Shown: positions 1 to 11,614 of the stretch, one piece after another
Numbering within the stretch: position 1 is the stretch's first letter
How the letters are laid out: each line of letters starts with the position of its first letter
From: Sphingobacterium sp. FBM7-1
GTDB taxonomy: Bacteria > Bacteroidota > Bacteroidia > Sphingobacteriales > Sphingobacteriaceae
NCBI RefSeq assembly: GCF_020687765.1
Contig: NZ_JAJEWJ010000006.1
Location: 141,785-205,784, forward strand
Length of the DNA: 64,000 bases
Direction: 5' to 3'
The notes under the pieces: generated by a model
The model's database searches: none
Seen by the model: the letters and a program-made list of their open reading frames with translations, nothing else
What the model was told of the DNA's origin: nothing
Translations under genes and position numbers: made by a program

Positions 1-1
1 T

Positions 2-2569
2 CGTGTACGTACGGTAGGTGAGCAGTTGTACGCACAATTTGGTGTGGGTCTTTCTCGTATGGCGCGTACCATTCGGGAACGTATGAATATTCGTGACAAT
101 GAGGTGTTTACACCGACTGATTTGATTAATGCACGTACGTTATCGTCCGTGATCAACTCTTTCTTTGGAACAAACCAGTTGTCACAATTTATGGATCAAA
201 CGAACCCATTGGCAGAGATTACGCACAAGCGTCGTCTATCAGCCTTAGGTCCCGGTGGTCTTTCGCGTGAGCGTGCGGGCTTCGAAGTGCGTGACGTTCA
301 CTATACGCACTACGGTCGTCTGTGTACAATTGAAACACCAGAGGGTCCGAATATCGGTTTGATTTCTTCGTTGGCTGTACACGCGAAAATTAACAACTTA
401 GGTTTTATTGAAACGCCTTACCGTCAAGTAAGAGATGGTAAAGTCGTCGTTGATGAACCCGTAGTTTACTTGTCTGCGGAGGATGAGGATGATAAAACTA
501 TTGCGCAAGCAAATGCGCAATACGATGATAAAGGTAACTTTGAAGATCCAAAAGTAAAAGCGAGATATGAGGGTGACTTCCCGATTATTGAGCCGGAGAA
601 ATTGGATTATATGGACGTTGCGCCTAACCAGATCACTTCGATTGCTGCTTCGTTGATTCCATTCTTGGAACATGATGATGCCAACCGTGCGTTGATGGGA
701 TCGAACATGCAGCGTCAAGCAGTTCCTTTATTGAAGCCGCAAGCGCCTATTGTAGGTACTGGATTGGAAGCTCGCGTAGCATCGGATTCGCGTACCTTGA
801 TCAATGCAGAGGGTGAAGGTGTGGTAGAATATGTGGACGCTAACGAGATCAAAATTCGTTACGTGCGCACAGATGATGATCGTTTAGTGTCGTTTGATAA
901 CGATGTGAAAACATATAGACTTACCAAGTTTAAGAAAACCAACCAAAATACCTGTATCAACTTGAAGCCTATTGTGATAAAAGGGCAGAAAGTAAGCAAA
1001 GGTCAGGTATTGTGTGAGGGGTATGCAACGGAGAATGGTGAGTTGGCGTTAGGTCGTAACTTGAAAGTGGCGTTCATGCCTTGGCAGGGATATAACTTTG
1101 AGGATGCGATTGTAATCTCTGAACGTGTGGTATCGCAAGACTTGTTCACCTCTTTGCATATTGAAGAGTTTGAATTGGAAGTGCGGGATACAAAACGTGG
1201 TGAAGAGGAGTTAACTTCGGATATTCCGAACGTGTCGGAGGAAGCTACTAAAGATCTAGACGAGAATGGCATCATCCGTGTAGGTGCGGAGGTAAACGGT
1301 GGAGATATCTTGATTGGTAAGATCACTCCTAAAGGGGAGTCGGATCCATCACCGGAAGAGAAATTACTACGTGCTATCTTTGGTGACAAAGCTGGAGATG
1401 TAAAAGATGCGTCTCTGAAAGCTTCGCCATCGTTGAAGGGTGTTGTTATTGATACGAAACTGTTCTCACGTGCTAAAAAAATGTCGAAAGATGCAGAAAG
1501 AAAAGCATTAGACAAATTAGAGGTTGCGCACAATAAGGCGGTGAAAATATTGAAAGATCGTTTGGTGGAAAAATTGTTTACGATCGTAAACGGTAAAACT
1601 AGCCAAGGGGTATTCAATGTATATAGAGAATTATTGGTGCCGAAGGGGGCGAAATTCACGCAGAAAATCCTGATAGATTTGGATTATGCACATATTAACC
1701 CAACCGGTTGGACGACAGACGAAGATAAAAACGAACTGATTAAGTTGGCTCTTCACTTCTACAACATCAAAGTTAACGAAGAATTAGGTGCCTTTAAGCG
1801 GGATAAGTTTGCTATCTCTGTAGGAGATGAACTTCCATCGGGTATCGTTCAGATGGCGAAAGTTTATGTTGCGAAAAAGCGTAAGTTGAAAGTGGGTGAT
1901 AAGATGGCGGGACGTCACGGTAACAAAGGTATTGTTGCGCGTATCGTTCGCGATGAAGATATGCCGTTCTTGGAAGATGGTACGCCGGTTGATATCGTAC
2001 TAAACCCATTGGGGGTACCTTCGCGGATGAACCTTGGACAGATTTACGAAACTGTTTTGGGATGGGCCGGTCAGAAACTCGGAACTAAGTTTGCCACACC
2101 GATTTTTGATGGTGCGGAAATGGATGAAGTGGAAGATTGGATTGCGAAAGCTGAATTGCCGAAGTCTGGAAGAACCTATTTATATAATGGTTTGACAGGT
2201 GAGCGTTTTGATCAACCGACTACGGTGGGTGTAATTTACATGTTGAAACTTGGTCACATGGTGGATGATAAAATGCACGCACGTTCTATAGGACCATACT
2301 CGCTAATTACGCAACAACCGTTAGGTGGTAAGGCACAATTTGGTGGCCAGCGTTTTGGTGAGATGGAGGTATGGGCATTGGAAGCATTTGGTGCGTCGAA
2401 TATCCTTCAGGAGATCTTAACCGTGAAATCAGACGATGTTGTTGGCCGTGCCAAAACGTATGAGGCTATCGTGAAAGGTAATAACCTTCCAACTCCATCG
2501 GTACCGGAGTCGTTTAATGTATTGGTACATGAGCTACGCGGTTTAGGATTAGATATCACATTAGATTAA
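2..2569 (+). CDS. rpoB: RNA polymerase subunit beta, 3' part (5' end outside window)
   Basis: Catalytic beta subunit of RNA polymerase. The frame is open from base 2 and reads straight into the conserved beta-subunit core, so the gene begins upstream of the window and no start codon should be assigned here. The rifampicin-binding cluster lies at about 173-247 (QLSQFMDQ, then [15 protein letters not shown]). The residues equivalent to E. coli Q513, D516, H526 and S531 are all wild type, so no classical rifampicin-resistance change is visible. Further conserved blocks follow: [38 protein letters not shown] and, near the C terminus, [21 protein letters not shown]. rpoC follows after 30 bp, as expected for an rpoBC operon. 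Confidence 0.98.
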   Translation, partial: RVRTVGEQLYAQFGVGLSRMARTIRERMNIRDNEVFTPTDLINARTLSSVINSFFGTNQLSQFMDQTNPLAEITHKRRLSALGPGGLSRERAGFEVRDVHYTHYGRLCTIETPEGPNIGLISSLAVHAKINNLGFIETPYRQVRDGKVVVDEPVVYLSAEDEDDKTIAQANAQYDDKGNFEDPKVKARYEGDFPIIEPEKLDYMDVAPNQITSIAASLIPFLEHDDANRALMGSNMQRQAVPLLKPQAPIVGTGLEARVASDSRTLINAEGEGVVEYVDANEIKIRYVRTDDDRLVSFDNDVKTYRLTKFKKTNQNTCINLKPIVIKGQKVSKGQVLCEGYATENGELALGRNLKVAFMPWQGYNFEDAIVISERVVSQDLFTSLHIEEFELEVRDTKRGEEELTSDIPNVSEEATKDLDENGIIRVGAEVNGGDILIGKITPKGESDPSPEEKLLRAIFGDKAGDVKDASLKASPSLKGVVIDTKLFSRAKKMSKDAERKALDKLEVAHNKAVKILKDRLVEKLFTIVNGKTSQGVFNVYRELLVPKGAKFTQKILIDLDYAHINPTGWTTDEDKNELIKLALHFYNIKVNEELGAFKRDKFAISVGDELPSGIVQMAKVYVAKKRKLKVGDKMAGRHGNKGIVARIVRDEDMPFLEDGTPVDIVLNPLGVPSRMNLGQIYETVLGWAGQKLGTKFATPIFDGAEMDEVEDWIAKAELPKSGRTYLYNGLTGERFDQPTTVGVIYMLKLGHMVDDKMHARSIGPYSLITQQPLGGKAQFGGQRFGEMEVWALEAFGASNILQEILTVKSDDVVGRAKTYEAIVKGNNLPTPSVPESFNVLVHELRGLGLDITLD

Positions 2570-2599
2570 TCAAGCATACAGCTTTAACTTTTTATAAGT

Positions 2600-5500
2600 A
2601 TGTCTTACAAAAAAGATAATAAAATTAAAAGCAACTTCACGTCGATTACGATCAGTTTGGCTTCTCCGGAAACAATCTTGGAGCGTTCTAGTGGTGAGGT
2701 TACAAAACCAGAGACGATCAACTATCGTACCTACAAACCTGAGCGTGATGGTTTATTCTGTGAGCGTATCTTTGGTCCGGTAAAAGACTATGAATGCCAC
2801 TGTGGTAAATACAAACGTATTCGTTATAAAGGTATCGTGTGTGACCGTTGTGGTGTGGAAGTTACGGAGAAAAAAGTACGTCGTGAGCGCATGGGACATA
2901 TCAACTTGGTTGTTCCTGTGGCACATATTTGGTATTTCCGTTCTCTTCCTAATAAGATAGGTTATTTGTTGGGTCTTCCGACCAAAAAGTTGGATATGAT
3001 CATCTACTACGAAAGATACGTGGTTATCCAATCAGGTATTAAGGAAGAAGATGGTATTTCCTATATGGATTTCTTAACAGAAGAAGAGTATCTGGATATT
3101 TTGGATACTTTGCCAAAAGAAAATCAATATCTGGATGATACAGACCCGCAGAAATTCATCGCGAAGATGGGGGCTGAGGCGATGGAGGAACTTTTGAAAC
3201 GTATCGACTTAGATCAATTATCTTATGATTTACGTCACCAAGCAGCGAATGAGACTTCACAACAGCGTAAAAACGAAGCGTTAAAACGTCTTCACGTTGT
3301 GGAAGCTTTCCGTGGGGCTAATACGCGTATCGAAAATCGTCCGGAGTGGATGATCGTGAAAATTGTTCCGATTATTCCGCCGGAGTTGAGACCATTGGTT
3401 CCATTGGATGGTGGTCGTTTCGCGACTTCTGATTTGAACGATTTATACCGTCGTGTTATTATCCGTAATAATCGTCTGAAACGTTTGATCGAAATTAAAG
3501 CGCCGGAAGTTATCTTGCGTAACGAGAAACGTATGCTTCAGGAAGCGGTGGATTCGTTATTTGATAACTCGCGTAAAGTGAATGCGGTGAAAACCGAGGG
3601 TAACCGTGCGTTGAAATCGTTGTCCGATATTTTGAAAGGTAAGCAGGGTCGTTTCCGTCAAAACTTATTGGGTAAGCGTGTGGATTACTCGGCGCGTTCT
3701 GTTATTGTCGTTGGTCCGCACTTGAAACTTCATGAGTGTGGTCTTCCGAAGGACATGGCTGCGGAGTTGTACAAACCGTTTATCATCCGTAAGATGATTG
3801 AAAGAGGTATTGTAAAAACCGTAAAATCAGCGAAAAAGATCGTGGATCGTAAAGATCCGGTTGTTTGGGATATTTTGGAGAATGTATTGAAGGGGCACCC
3901 GGTATTACTTAACCGTGCACCGACACTTCACCGTTTAGGTATCCAGGCTTTCCAACCGACGCTAGTTGAAGGTAAGGCGATCCAGTTACACCCATTGGTG
4001 TGTACCGCATTCAACGCCGATTTCGACGGTGACCAAATGGCTGTTCACTTACCTTTAGGTAATGCGGCTATATTGGAAGCTCAAATCTTAATGTTGGCTT
4101 CGCACAACATTCTTAACCCTGCGAACGGTTCTCCAGTAACGGTTCCGTCTCAGGATATGGTGTTGGGGCTTTATTATATTACGAAAGGCCGGAAGTCTGC
4201 AGCGGATCATAAAGTAAGGGGCGAGGGCATGACATTTTATTCTCCGGAAGAAGTTATTATTGCTTTGAACGAGGATCAAGTTGATTTGCACGCATTCATC
4301 AAAGTAAAAACGAAGAACAGAAGTAAAGACGGTCAAATCACGGAGGGTATTATTGAAACTACCGTTGGTCGGGTAATCTTTAATCAGATTGTGCCTGAGG
4401 AGATGGGGTATGTCAACGAACTCCTGACTAAGAAATCTTTGCGTAATATTATTGGGGATATTGTGAAAAGTACGGGTATGGCTCGTGCGGCACAGTTCTT
4501 GGATGATATGAAAGAGCTAGGTTTCCAAACGGCTTTCAAAGGCGGTTTGTCTTTCAACCTGCAAGATTTGAATATTCCGGCTGCTAAAGCGGATTTGATT
4601 GAGCAAGCGACAAATGAAGTGGAAGAGGTAATGAATAACTATAACATGGGTTTCATTACGAACAACGAACGCTACAATCAAATTATCGATATCTGGACAC
4701 GTATCAACAATAGATTGACGGCATACGTGATGGATATTCTTTCGAATGATAACCAAGGGTTCAACTCGGTTTATATGATGTTGGATTCTGGTGCACGTGG
4801 ATCGAAAGAACAGATTCGCCAGTTATGTGGTATGCGGGGTCTGATGGCTAAGCCTCAGAAATCTGGTACCTCAGGCGGTGAGATTATCGAGAACCCGATT
4901 TTATCGAACTTCAAAGAAGGTTTATCGGTTTTGGAGTACTTTATCTCTACTCACGGTGCGCGTAAAGGTCTTGCGGATACGGCATTGAAGACAGCGGATG
5001 CTGGTTACTTGACCCGTCGTCTACATGATGTTGCGCAAGATATGATCGTGGTGGAAGAAGATTGTAACACGCTACGGGGTTTATATAAAACTGCGCTTAA
5101 AGAAAATGACGATATTGTTGAACCACTATACGACCGTATCTTAGGACGTACACCATTGAATGATGTCTATCATCCGGAGACAGGGGCGCTAATTGTTGCT
5201 GCAAACGAAGATATTGACGAAGATATCGCATTGGCAATCGAAGAGGCTGGTATCGAAGGGGTTGAGATTCGTTCGGTATTGACCTGTGAAGCTAAACGTG
5301 GTGTGTGTACAACGTGTTATGGACGAAATCTAGCGTCTGGTAAGCGTGTGCAGATGGGTGAAGCTGTGGGGGTTATCGCGGCGCAGTCCGTCGGTGAACC
5401 GGGTACACAGCTGACGTTACGGACGTTCCACGTCGGTGGTACGGCATCTAATATTGCTGCGGAATCTAGTATCGTGGCGAAATATGACGGTAAGATAGAG

Positions 5501-6877
5501 TTTGAAAATGGTCGATTTGTAGCTAAAGAAGGCGAAGAAGGACCATATCAGATAGCTATCGGACGTTCGGGAGAGGTGCGTATCGTTGGGGAGGACAGAA
5601 AGGTACTCTATAATCAAATTATTCCTTACGGTGCAAGTGTATACGTTAATGATGGGGATAAAGTAGAAAAGGGTAAAGTGCTGGCTGATTGGGATCCGTA
5701 TAACGCGGTAATCATCTCCGAGTTTCCGGGTAAAATTGAGTTCGAATCGATTATTGAGGGCGTTACCTTCCGTGACGAATCGGATGAACAAACTGGTCAC
5801 AAAGAGAAAGTTATTATTGAGACGCGTGATAAAACTAAAAACCCAACCATTAAGATTGCGGACTTAGCGGGAGATACCTTACGCTCGTACAATATTCCGG
5901 TAGGGGCACACGTTTCTGTTCAGGATAAGCAAAAAATCAAAGAGGGTACAATCCTCGCTAAGATTCCTCGCGCAACAGGTAAAACACGTGATATCACCGG
6001 GGGTCTTCCTCGTGTAACGGAATTGTTCGAAGCACGTAACCCGTCGAATCCGGCTGTTGTTACGGAAATCGATGGAGTTGTTACCTTGGGTGGTGTGAAA
6101 CGTGGTAACCGCGAGATTTCGATCGAATCCAGAGATGGACAGATCAAAAAATACTTGGTACCATTGTCTAAGCATATCTTGGTGCAAGATAATGACTTTG
6201 TAAAAGCGGGTATGCCATTGTCTGATGGTTCTATTTCTCCATCTGATATCCTTTCTATTAAAGGTCCAGCAGCGGTTCAAGAGTATATCGTAAATGGTAT
6301 ACAGGAAGTTTATCGCTTGCAAGGGGTGAAAATCAACGATAAGCACTTTGAAACGATTGTTCACCAAATGATGCAGAAAGTGAATATTGAGGATCCGGGC
6401 GATACACGTTTCTTAGAAAAAGAAGCTGTGAACAAGTGGGATTTCATGGAAGAAAACGATTCCTTATTTGATAAGAAGGTTGTCGTGGACGCAGGGGATT
6501 CGAATGAACTGAAAGCTGGTCAAATTGTAACGATGCGTAAGCTTCGGGAAGAAAATTCCAGCTTGCGTCGTCAAGATTTAAAAACAGTAGAAGTTCGCGA
6601 CGCTATCCCAGCGACTTCAAGTCCGTTGCTACAGGGTATTACCCGTGCTTCACTAGGAACCAAGTCGTTTATCTCGGCTGCGTCGTTCCAAGAAACTACC
6701 AAAGTCTTGAACGAAGCTGCGATTGCAGGTAAACGTGACGACTTGTTAGGTTTGAAAGAAAACGTAATTGTAGGTCACTTGATTCCTTCTGGAACAGGTT
6801 TGCGGGAATACAGCAACATCATTGTTGGTTCGCGAGAAGAATACGATCAATTACTGGCTTCCAAGGAAGAGGATTAA
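2600..6877 (+). CDS. rpoC: RNA polymerase subunit beta'
   Basis: Catalytic beta' subunit of RNA polymerase, 1425 aa, a normal length for Bacteroidota. The N-terminal zinc ribbon is visible as Cys66, Cys68, Cys81 and Cys84. The absolutely conserved NADFDGD loop at residues 472-478 supplies the three Mg-binding aspartates (D474, D476, D478). The bridge-helix and trigger-loop region ([18 protein letters not shown]) lies near residue 930. The C-terminal block with [11 protein letters not shown] is intact. ATG start 30 bp after the rpoB stop; co-transcribed with rpoB and followed by a strong hairpin terminator. Nothing appears truncated or rearranged. Confidence 0.99.
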   Translation: MSYKKDNKIKSNFTSITISLASPETILERSSGEVTKPETINYRTYKPERDGLFCERIFGPVKDYECHCGKYKRIRYKGIVCDRCGVEVTEKKVRRERMGHINLVVPVAHIWYFRSLPNKIGYLLGLPTKKLDMIIYYERYVVIQSGIKEEDGISYMDFLTEEEYLDILDTLPKENQYLDDTDPQKFIAKMGAEAMEELLKRIDLDQLSYDLRHQAANETSQQRKNEALKRLHVVEAFRGANTRIENRPEWMIVKIVPIIPPELRPLVPLDGGRFATSDLNDLYRRVIIRNNRLKRLIEIKAPEVILRNEKRMLQEAVDSLFDNSRKVNAVKTEGNRALKSLSDILKGKQGRFRQNLLGKRVDYSARSVIVVGPHLKLHECGLPKDMAAELYKPFIIRKMIERGIVKTVKSAKKIVDRKDPVVWDILENVLKGHPVLLNRAPTLHRLGIQAFQPTLVEGKAIQLHPLVCTAFNADFDGDQMAVHLPLGNAAILEAQILMLASHNILNPANGSPVTVPSQDMVLGLYYITKGRKSAADHKVRGEGMTFYSPEEVIIALNEDQVDLHAFIKVKTKNRSKDGQITEGIIETTVGRVIFNQIVPEEMGYVNELLTKKSLRNIIGDIVKSTGMARAAQFLDDMKELGFQTAFKGGLSFNLQDLNIPAAKADLIEQATNEVEEVMNNYNMGFITNNERYNQIIDIWTRINNRLTAYVMDILSNDNQGFNSVYMMLDSGARGSKEQIRQLCGMRGLMAKPQKSGTSGGEIIENPILSNFKEGLSVLEYFISTHGARKGLADTALKTADAGYLTRRLHDVAQDMIVVEEDCNTLRGLYKTALKENDDIVEPLYDRILGRTPLNDVYHPETGALIVAANEDIDEDIALAIEEAGIEGVEIRSVLTCEAKRGVCTTCYGRNLASGKRVQMGEAVGVIAAQSVGEPGTQLTLRTFHVGGTASNIAAESSIVAKYDGKIEFENGRFVAKEGEEGPYQIAIGRSGEVRIVGEDRKVLYNQIIPYGASVYVNDGDKVEKGKVLADWDPYNAVIISEFPGKIEFESIIEGVTFRDESDEQTGHKEKVIIETRDKTKNPTIKIADLAGDTLRSYNIPVGAHVSVQDKQKIKEGTILAKIPRATGKTRDITGGLPRVTELFEARNPSNPAVVTEIDGVVTLGGVKRGNREISIESRDGQIKKYLVPLSKHILVQDNDFVKAGMPLSDGSISPSDILSIKGPAAVQEYIVNGIQEVYRLQGVKINDKHFETIVHQMMQKVNIEDPGDTRFLEKEAVNKWDFMEENDSLFDKKVVVDAGDSNELKAGQIVTMRKLREENSSLRRQDLKTVEVRDAIPATSSPLLQGITRASLGTKSFISAASFQETTKVLNEAAIAGKRDDLLGLKENVIVGHLIPSGTGLREYSNIIVGSREEYDQLLASKEED

Positions 6878-6888
6878 TCGTTCTAATA

Positions 6889-6927
6889 AAACAAAAAAGG
6901 CAGCAAATTTTGCTGCCTTTTTTGTTT
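6889..6927. terminator. bidirectional intrinsic terminator between rpoC and kdgK
   Basis: An inverted repeat of about 19 bp (GGCAGCAAA / TTTGCTGCC core, 6899-6917) is flanked by A6 on the left and T6 on the right. It therefore gives a hairpin plus U-tract on either strand. It sits 11 bp after the rpoC stop and 13 bp beyond the stop of the convergent KDG kinase gene, so it can end both transcripts. Confidence 0.93.
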
Positions 6928-6940
6928 ATCTGTTATGCTG

Positions 6941-7933
6941 TTATTTGATCTTACCGTTACCAAAATCGCCCTTTACAAAAAGCTTTTGAAATCCTGCTCC
7001 TGTAGCGGTATCAATAACCTCTTGAGCCGTCATGTTGTTAACCAAGGCATGGATATATCCGGCCATAAATGCATCGCCACTGCCGATACGGTCGATTACT
7101 TCAAACGTTTCCATGATCTCCGAAGAGACGTGTTCTGTGGGGGTATGGTATGTGCCGTAAAATAGGTTGTGATTCGGACCGTCCATGAAACGGAAGGTGT
7201 AGGCCACGTGTTTGCATTTAGGATATTTTTCGAAAACTTGTTCCGCAGATTCTCTAGCAGCTGTTAGATAAGTGTCTTGTGGGGTGTTTCTATCCAAGGT
7301 GTCGTTTACATCTGTGCCAAGCATCTTGTTCGCTGCCCAAATATTACCCATCACCACATCGCAGTGCGCGACAAGTTGAGGCATTACATCGATCGGCTGT
7401 TTTCCATATTGCCACAAACGGTTTCGGTAGTTTAAGTCGACCGAAATGGTAATGTTACGGCTGGCAGCTTCTTGGAGGAGCGTATCCATCAGATCGGCCA
7501 TGTTTTGGTTAAGTGCCGGCGTAAGTGCTGTCCAGTGGAGCCACGTCACACCATCTAATAATTTGTTTACATCAATATCTGCGATCGTTAACTGACTGAA
7601 ACTCGAATATTTCCGGTCATAGATAACTTCTCCTTTTGATAGCCCATTGGCAGACATGAGTATATAGGTTCCTATTCGGTCTCCAATATGAAGCGATTTA
7701 TCGGTTTTCACCCCGACGGTATTCAGAATTTTTAAAATTTCCTCCGATAAAGCATTTTGTGGAAACGCGCTGCCATAGGCCGCGTTGTTTCCCATCTGGG
7801 CAAGTCCGGCTGCTACATTGGCTTCCGAACCTCCAGGAAAAATTTCTAGACGATTATTTTCTTTATCAAAAAATGTCTTGCCTAAACTTTGTTGTCGGAT
7901 TAATATTTCGCCGAAAGATAATATAAGGTTCAT
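6941..7933 (-). CDS. kdgK: 2-keto-3-deoxygluconate kinase (PfkB family)
   Basis: Sugar kinase expected to phosphorylate KDG to KDPG with ATP in the cytoplasm. PfkB fold: an N-terminal substrate-binding stretch with GGSEANVAAGLAQMG (about 34-48) and the C-terminal PfkB signature DRIGSGDAF at 281-289, in which D287 is the catalytic base and 284-287 form the anion hole. Length 330 aa is usual. It is the last gene of the minus-strand alginate block, 125 bp after the second PL6 lyase, a gap large enough for its own promoter although I see no convincing one. KDG specificity is inferred from context: the DEH reductase at 18503-19255 and UxuA at 26724-27896 both yield KDG. The KDPG aldolase is not in this window. 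Confidence 0.85.
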   Translation of the reverse strand: MNLILSFGEILIRQQSLGKTFFDKENNRLEIFPGGSEANVAAGLAQMGNNAAYGSAFPQNALSEEILKILNTVGVKTDKSLHIGDRIGTYILMSANGLSKGEVIYDRKYSSFSQLTIADIDVNKLLDGVTWLHWTALTPALNQNMADLMDTLLQEAASRNITISVDLNYRNRLWQYGKQPIDVMPQLVAHCDVVMGNIWAANKMLGTDVNDTLDRNTPQDTYLTAARESAEQVFEKYPKCKHVAYTFRFMDGPNHNLFYGTYHTPTEHVSSEIMETFEVIDRIGSGDAFMAGYIHALVNNMTAQEVIDTATGAGFQKLFVKGDFGNGKIK

Positions 7934-8058
7934 GAATATTTATTTTGGAGGTTAAATTAGCGTTATTTTTTTAAACTTTATAGTGTTGTCTACGAAATCG
8001 TTGCCAATCCACCTAATATACATGGTAGTTTCCGGTAGGATGTTGTCACTTTGGGCGA

Positions 8059-9411
8059 TTATTTACCTACTAGTTTTGTTTGATCTAGATTTGTCCCGTC
8101 AGGACCTATCTTGTTGCTCTTGTCTAGCCAAAAAGCAGGCATATCGGTATATATGCCATATTCGTTGGCCTCCAGTAACTCATTTAGTTTCAAAAACCCA
8201 TTTTCCGATATAGAAGCATTTGTTTGATTATTATCAATGCTTAACCCAATTGGCTGTGCTTCATATTTAATGACGGTAGAAACATTTTGTAATATATTGC
8301 CTTGTATGGTAAGGTTTTTGGGAACGACGGTACGGGTAGTATTGGCACCGGCACCGATAATGATACCTTCTGCGCATCCAACAACAATGTTGTTTTTGAC
8401 TTGTGCGTCCTGGACTTGAAAATATGCATTAAGCTCCGGGTTTTCTACGGCATTCATAATCGATAAGGAAGCTCGTAAAGATTTTCCTTTTAGTTTATAG
8501 AGATAATTACCTTCCACAAGATGACGTTCCCCGATGACACGTATTCCACCCGAGTTGGCTTTTTCATTGCCAATAAAGAAGTTATTTCGGATGATATTAT
8601 CATTTCCATGACGGAGTGTCAATGTTCCCGAGCATTCGTAGAAAAGGTTATCCTCGATGGTATTATGGCATGACTTGACAGAAATGATCTCAATTTCACC
8701 ATCACAATTGTCGAAGATATTATTGATGACGAGTGTGTTGGATGAATGCATAGACCAATGGCTTGTTCCTATCCGGATGGTCTCGCCCCCATTTGTTCCC
8801 AGTTCAGGACGATGGCCGAAGTAATTCCGGGTAATGATATGATGATTGGGATTTTCATCTAGCCATACCACAAGAGTGGTTCCTGAATGAGTTTTACCTG
8901 TAAACTCACAGTTTACCACGGCATTATGCGTGCCGTACAGAGAGACCCATTTGTAATCTACTTCCTTGTTATCGGGATTGTAATCCAATATGGCCGTATT
9001 CTTCAACGTACAGTGGGATGATTTTTTGGAGAATATAATCACATCTTTCCCTGTTGAAAATCCATCCTTAAACACAAACCCATCCGCAATGATCCACTCA
9101 CCGTCTATCGTTAGATTAGAGTTTTTGGAAAAGCTTGTTTTTTGGGGGTCGGCTACCCGAAAGACGATTGGCTTATCAGCTGTCCCTATGCCTTTCAGCG
9201 TTATTTGACTGTTTTCCCATAGGCTGTCCACAAGATAAATGGTGTCTCCAGGGTTGGGATTTAAGGCATGTAGTTCATCGACGTTTTTAACTTCAATTCT
9301 TACGGCCTGATCAGGTCGGGGATCAGCGTAGGGTGTATTGATGGTGGCCGAACAGTTGCTATAGAACAAGATGATGGATAACAATACGATGGTGTTTTTA
9401 TATAAGTTCAT
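8059..9411 (-). CDS. alginate lyase, PL6 family, single catalytic domain, probable lipoprotein
   Basis: Right-handed beta-helix polysaccharide lyase of family PL6, the alginate lyase and chondroitinase B family. The family hallmark NGGETIRIG is at 207-215. The putative catalytic pair is K246 (in ISVKS) and R267 (in LTLRHG), matching the Lys/Arg pair known from chondroitinase B. The N terminus has a hydrophobic signal ending at Cys20 (FYSNC), a tolerable but imperfect lipobox, so cell-surface or periplasmic lipid anchoring is inferred. Length 450 aa fits a one-domain PL6. Its start overlaps the end of the preceding PL6 gene by 14 bp, implying translational coupling. Alginate rather than chondroitin/dermatan is favoured by the PL17, KdgF and DEH reductase neighbours. 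Preference for MG, M or G blocks cannot be read from the sequence. Confidence 0.88.
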   Translation of the reverse strand: MNLYKNTIVLLSIILFYSNCSATINTPYADPRPDQAVRIEVKNVDELHALNPNPGDTIYLVDSLWENSQITLKGIGTADKPIVFRVADPQKTSFSKNSNLTIDGEWIIADGFVFKDGFSTGKDVIIFSKKSSHCTLKNTAILDYNPDNKEVDYKWVSLYGTHNAVVNCEFTGKTHSGTTLVVWLDENPNHHIITRNYFGHRPELGTNGGETIRIGTSHWSMHSSNTLVINNIFDNCDGEIEIISVKSCHNTIEDNLFYECSGTLTLRHGNDNIIRNNFFIGNEKANSGGIRVIGERHLVEGNYLYKLKGKSLRASLSIMNAVENPELNAYFQVQDAQVKNNIVVGCAEGIIIGAGANTTRTVVPKNLTIQGNILQNVSTVIKYEAQPIGLSIDNNQTNASISENGFLKLNELLEANEYGIYTDMPAFWLDKSNKIGPDGTNLDQTKLVGK

Positions 9412-11587
9412 GGCTTCCTATTATTTGATTGTTTTTAAAAGATTTTGGGAGCTGTTTGTTTAATTCTTTGTAGTCCATGAGAATCGGTTTTTCAGCACTG
9501 TTTTGCCCACTATTTTGCGGGTAAAAAGTTTCGATTTTTCCAGATTCGAAAAAATTGGAATTTTCGATAAGGATATCATGATATCGAAATTCACGGCATT
9601 CAATACTTCGTCCCCCTTGGCCAGACTTGTATACATTGTTGTTCGTGAAACGAATGTATTGTGGCCCTATTAATCTTACGGCAGCACCTTGTTCTTTGTT
9701 ATCGACTTCATTGAATGTACAATGGTATATCTCCACAAAAGGGCCGGTCGTACTCTCATCATTTCCACCTCTATAGATATCAACAGCACTATTTAATATA
9801 TTGGAAAATATACAATCTTTAATCCATACATTTTCAACATTGTAGATGCCTTTATCTTCGCGTTCGGCGTTATAGGCTATACCGGTGCCCGATATGTTAT
9901 AGAACACACAGTTTTCTATGTGGAGTGAATCGGCAAAAGAGGCTTTCTCGGCTTTTATTCCCGCAAAGGTACTTTCGTTAAAATCGGTAAATGTGCAGTT
10001 TTTGACTTTTAAGGTGTAGCGCTGTAATACACCGTCGATATCCGTATTGATTCCCGCGCGAACATTTCCGTAGCTTTCATGCGTGCCTAGAAAATGAATG
10101 TTTTCTATATGGAGTGAGCCGTTGTTGGCGATAATAATAAATGCTGGCAGCGTCTTGTATGTGTTACTTACTAAGGTCTGTTTTTGATTACTGGTGATGA
10201 CCAACGGTTTGTCAATAATGAGGGGCTGCTCCAAACCGAAGATCAATTGGTCGGATTGCAGGAAAAGCGTATCCTGTGCCTGTGCATGTTGGAGGACGTT
10301 GTGCAATTCTTCCGCGTTTCGGATGATATGCTTCGTAGGAAAATAGGCATCTGTTTGTACATCTTTGGATACTAAAGTAGAACCAAAGCTATCGCTGTTT
10401 ACCTTTACATCCTGGAAAACATCTGACGTGTTGTTGTTGGCGAAGGTTATTCCTTTTCCATTGTTATCGATATACCATTCTTTGCTGTACAGTACAAAAG
10501 CATTGTTTTCAAACGCAATATTTTCTGGTGCGACGGTACGTTCGTTATCTTTCCCGCCGCCAAATACCAAACTTCCGGACTGGACGAAAGTATTATGATG
10601 GATCTTGACATCTTTCACAGGCATGTAGCGGTTTATTAGCGAATTAGGAACACCGTTCATAATCGTTAATGGTGATCTGAATCCTTTACCACGAAGGTTT
10701 TTGAATATGTTGTTTTTGATGACATGGCCGGAATTAACCATTCGGACGCCCCCGGTTTCCTTTTGGAAGTTACCGTCAAATATATTACCATCTACAACAT
10801 TGTTATCGCCATGACGCAATACCAAAGAACCTTCGCATTCGAAAAAATAATTTCCTGCTATGTAATTGGTGCCAGATTTTATCGAAACGATTTCCGTTTC
10901 TCCTGAGCAGTGCTCAAAAAAATTATTGATCAATCGCGTGTTGGAATCGTGCATGGAGTAGCGGGAAACGCCTATCCGTATCGTTTCTCCTCCATTGGAG
11001 CCTAAACGATACCGGTTTTTAAAATGGTTTTTCTCGATAAGATGAAAATTCTTTTGGCTTCTTTCATCATTTAACTCGACAATAAGTACCGGGCCTGCAT
11101 TGATTTTTCCGTCAAAAGTACAGTGGATAATACGATTGTGCTGCCCCCAAAGTATAACCCAATTATCGCTGTCAAAGCGATTCCGCTTATTGTAATGGTC
11201 AATAACAAAATTTTCAATCGTACAGTGGTTAGCCAGATCATCACTTATTCGAAATGTAATCACGGAATTTTTAGTCGCATGCCCGTTCCGGAAGTAGAAG
11301 TTTTTGAAGTGGAGATGTTCACCGGCTATGGATAGGGACGATACACCCTCTATGAATAAAGGGGCGTCATCGCTAGTGGTGATAACGATGGGTTGCTGTA
11401 CTGTTCCATGTCCACGTATCTTCAAGCTGACGTCTTTCCATATACCAGCATTCGTAATGATGATTCGGTCTCCAGGATTTGCTTTTTTTACTGCCTGCTC
11501 AAGCTCCTGCGGTGTTGATACGGATATATCGTTACCAAAGATAATTAACGGTAGCAGGAGTAAGATGCTTCCAATTATTTTTTTCAT
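9398..11587 (-). CDS. alginate lyase, PL6 family, two beta-helix domains
   Basis: Secreted PL6 lyase with an N-terminal catalytic beta-helix (about 20-400) and a second beta-helix (about 410-720). This architecture is described for exo-acting PL6 enzymes such as AlyGC. Hallmarks: NGGETIRIG at 198-206, K237 (SIKS) and R258 (LVLRHG). A signal peptide (MKKIIGSILLLLPLIIFGND) without a lipobox suggests periplasmic location. At 729 aa it is much longer than the neighbouring PL6, and the two catalytic domains are clearly paralogous. It lies 27 bp after the 234-aa binding-protein gene and overlaps the next PL6 by 14 bp. The short lipoprotein PL6 plus long periplasmic PL6 suggests surface endo-cleavage followed by periplasmic trimming; that division of labour is inference. 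Confidence 0.88.
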   Translation of the reverse strand: MKKIIGSILLLLPLIIFGNDISVSTPQELEQAVKKANPGDRIIITNAGIWKDVSLKIRGHGTVQQPIVITTSDDAPLFIEGVSSLSIAGEHLHFKNFYFRNGHATKNSVITFRISDDLANHCTIENFVIDHYNKRNRFDSDNWVILWGQHNRIIHCTFDGKINAGPVLIVELNDERSQKNFHLIEKNHFKNRYRLGSNGGETIRIGVSRYSMHDSNTRLINNFFEHCSGETEIVSIKSGTNYIAGNYFFECEGSLVLRHGDNNVVDGNIFDGNFQKETGGVRMVNSGHVIKNNIFKNLRGKGFRSPLTIMNGVPNSLINRYMPVKDVKIHHNTFVQSGSLVFGGGKDNERTVAPENIAFENNAFVLYSKEWYIDNNGKGITFANNNTSDVFQDVKVNSDSFGSTLVSKDVQTDAYFPTKHIIRNAEELHNVLQHAQAQDTLFLQSDQLIFGLEQPLIIDKPLVITSNQKQTLVSNTYKTLPAFIIIANNGSLHIENIHFLGTHESYGNVRAGINTDIDGVLQRYTLKVKNCTFTDFNESTFAGIKAEKASFADSLHIENCVFYNISGTGIAYNAEREDKGIYNVENVWIKDCIFSNILNSAVDIYRGGNDESTTGPFVEIYHCTFNEVDNKEQGAAVRLIGPQYIRFTNNNVYKSGQGGRSIECREFRYHDILIENSNFFESGKIETFYPQNSGQNSAEKPILMDYKELNKQLPKSFKNNQIIGSHELI

Positions 11588-11614
11588 GTTTTTCTCTTAT
11601 TGCTCCCTAATAAA

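Noticed and set aside
1003..1659. Long minus-strand open frame inside rpoB, and several similar ones opposite rpoC (for example 5417-5800 and 5879-6367)
   Set aside because: They lie entirely antisense to highly conserved genes, have no recognisable domains and reflect codon bias on the coding strand.
7934..8058. Possible separate kdgK promoter in the 125-bp gap
   Set aside because: No TAnnTTTG box with a matching -33 element could be found on the minus strand.
8059..11587. PL6 genes as chondroitinase B (dermatan sulfate) enzymes
   Set aside because: No sulfatase or unsaturated glucuronyl hydrolase is nearby, while PL17, KdgF and a DEH-type reductase are.
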